Shown: in pieces, positions 63,040-64,000 of the stretch | How positions within the stretch are numbered: position 1 is the first letter of the stretch | How the letters are laid out: each line of letters opens with the position of its first letter | Source of the DNA: Montifringilla adamsi | Taxonomy: Eukaryota > Chordata > Aves > Passeriformes > Passeridae | Length of the DNA stretch: 64,000 nt | NCBI GenBank assembly: GCA_017590115.1 | Contig: JAGGNK010008559.1 | Coordinates: 8,673,888 to 8,737,887 of the forward strand | Direction: 5' to 3' | Position numbers and translations under genes: made by a program | Notes under the pieces: generated by a model | What the model was told of the DNA's origin: nothing | The model's input: only the letters and a program-made list of their open reading frames with translations | The model's database searches: none

Positions 63040-64000
63040 TAGATATCAGAGAAATAAAAGTTAAATGTGATCTTAAAAATACTTGTTTTCTTTCCCTCCC
63101 AGAAACTGAAAAGAACAGATTTTTGTTCCAGTTTCTTGTTTACATTTTCAAGCTTCAGAAAAAAAAAACATTCTGTTTGTTTTTCTGGGAAACTCTCTTT
63201 AAGATCTGATTACTTTCCTCTTAGATAAAGCTTGCAGCCTTTTCAAAAATTCAAATGGATGGAAAAGCGAAGAGAAAAAGACATTACGAGAAAACCATGT
63301 AATTGGTGAGTCACAGTTACTAAAGTTATTTTTTTGGTGATAGGTTGATAAGTCTGAAACTGTAGCTCAACACATTCTCTCTAGCAAGTAATTAGTTCAG
63401 AGACTTCTCACCCCATTTTCTCCTCTCCTCAGCTGCTTGTTCCTCCCACTACACTATGTTTCAGCACCATATTGTTGTACCAGTTAGAATGTATGTGGGT
63501 TGTGCTGTTAACTTGGGTCACTTCTGTGATCTGGGTTAAACAAAGACCCTTCAAAACAGAGGAGCACTTCAAAATCCAAATTATTTCTGCAATCTAGTTT
63601 ATATCAGTATGCTTGAACAATTGTAGCAATACAAGTGAAGAGGAGTGGAGCTTAATGAGTGAAGCAGAAAGGAACAGCCAAAGACAACAGGCTCTGGAAA
63701 GGAGGGAATGGGTGAGGACTTGATACGCCAGCTTTGTTTCTGAAGAAAATGTTTATGTAACTAAACCTTGAAACACTGTTCAGCCAGTATTTTTATGTTA
63801 TTTAAATGTAGATTTTCCCTCAGGCAGTAAGCCTGAGAAACTGGAAGATAAGGAATACTATAAGCTGGAGTTGACTCTTACATGCATTTGCCAATACTTT
63901 AAAACAACAGTATTTCCAAATACCTCCCCTGATCTTCTGTATATACAGGTTTCAGACTGAAAAAAAACCCCTTGAGTTTTCCTGTCACTTCTTCCAGCCT
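63040..64000 (-). other. MYOZ2: MYOZ2 last intron (continues past window end)
   Basis: No further MYOZ2 exon, such as the segment ending YRSFN, is found before the window ends. The sequence is AT-rich without recognisable repeats. Confidence 0.7.

Overview
This window is ordinary vertebrate nuclear DNA, almost certainly from a bird. Genes are split by GT-AG introns, two promoters sit in CpG-rich islands, and the interspersed repeats I can recognise are CR1 LINE fragments of avian type. A songbird would fit, but the species cannot be settled from this sequence. There are no bacterial genes, CRISPR arrays or intact mobile elements.

Five protein-coding genes appear in an order that, from memory, matches human 4q26: PDE5A, FABP2, C4orf3, USP53, MYOZ2. 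(1) The last seven coding exons of PDE5A (708-4894, +) encode the C-terminal 207 residues of the cGMP phosphodiesterase catalytic domain and are followed by a long AT-rich 3' UTR. (2) The complete four-exon FABP2 gene (14839-16795, +) encodes a 132-aa intestinal fatty-acid-binding protein. (3) C4orf3, also called another-regulin or ALN (CDS 18736-18918, +), is a 60-aa single-pass micropeptide. It lies just downstream of a GC-rich minisatellite. (4) The complete coding region of USP53 (42599 down to 23939, -) has 15 coding exons that join in phase without a break into 1117 codons. A probable noncoding first exon lies in the CpG island near 49.9-50.1 kb. (5) The last coding exon of MYOZ2 (63036 down to 62805, -) encodes the calsarcin-1 C-terminus with its PDZ-binding tail.

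Layout: 1-10 kb is the PDE5A 3' end. From 10 to 14.8 kb is gene-free. From 14.8 to 16.9 kb is FABP2. From 17.8 to 19.6 kb is the C4orf3 CpG island and gene. From 19.7 to 50.1 kb is USP53, which meets C4orf3 tail to tail. From 50.2 to 62.6 kb is a 12-kb spacer that holds A-rich tracts and one unexplained 224-codon open frame. From 62.6 kb to the end is the 3' end of MYOZ2. The genes are not a functional operon. PDE5A, C4orf3/ALN and MYOZ2 all have muscle-related roles (cGMP turnover, SERCA inhibition, Z-disc/calcineurin), FABP2 is enterocyte-specific and USP53 is a junction-associated deubiquitinase. The grouping is ancient synteny.

I found no clearly new biological system. The best leads are the minisatellite next to the C4orf3 promoter, an open first-exon-like segment divergent from USP53, the 224-codon frame at 60.8-61.5 kb, and a USP53 C-terminus that appears longer than the human one.
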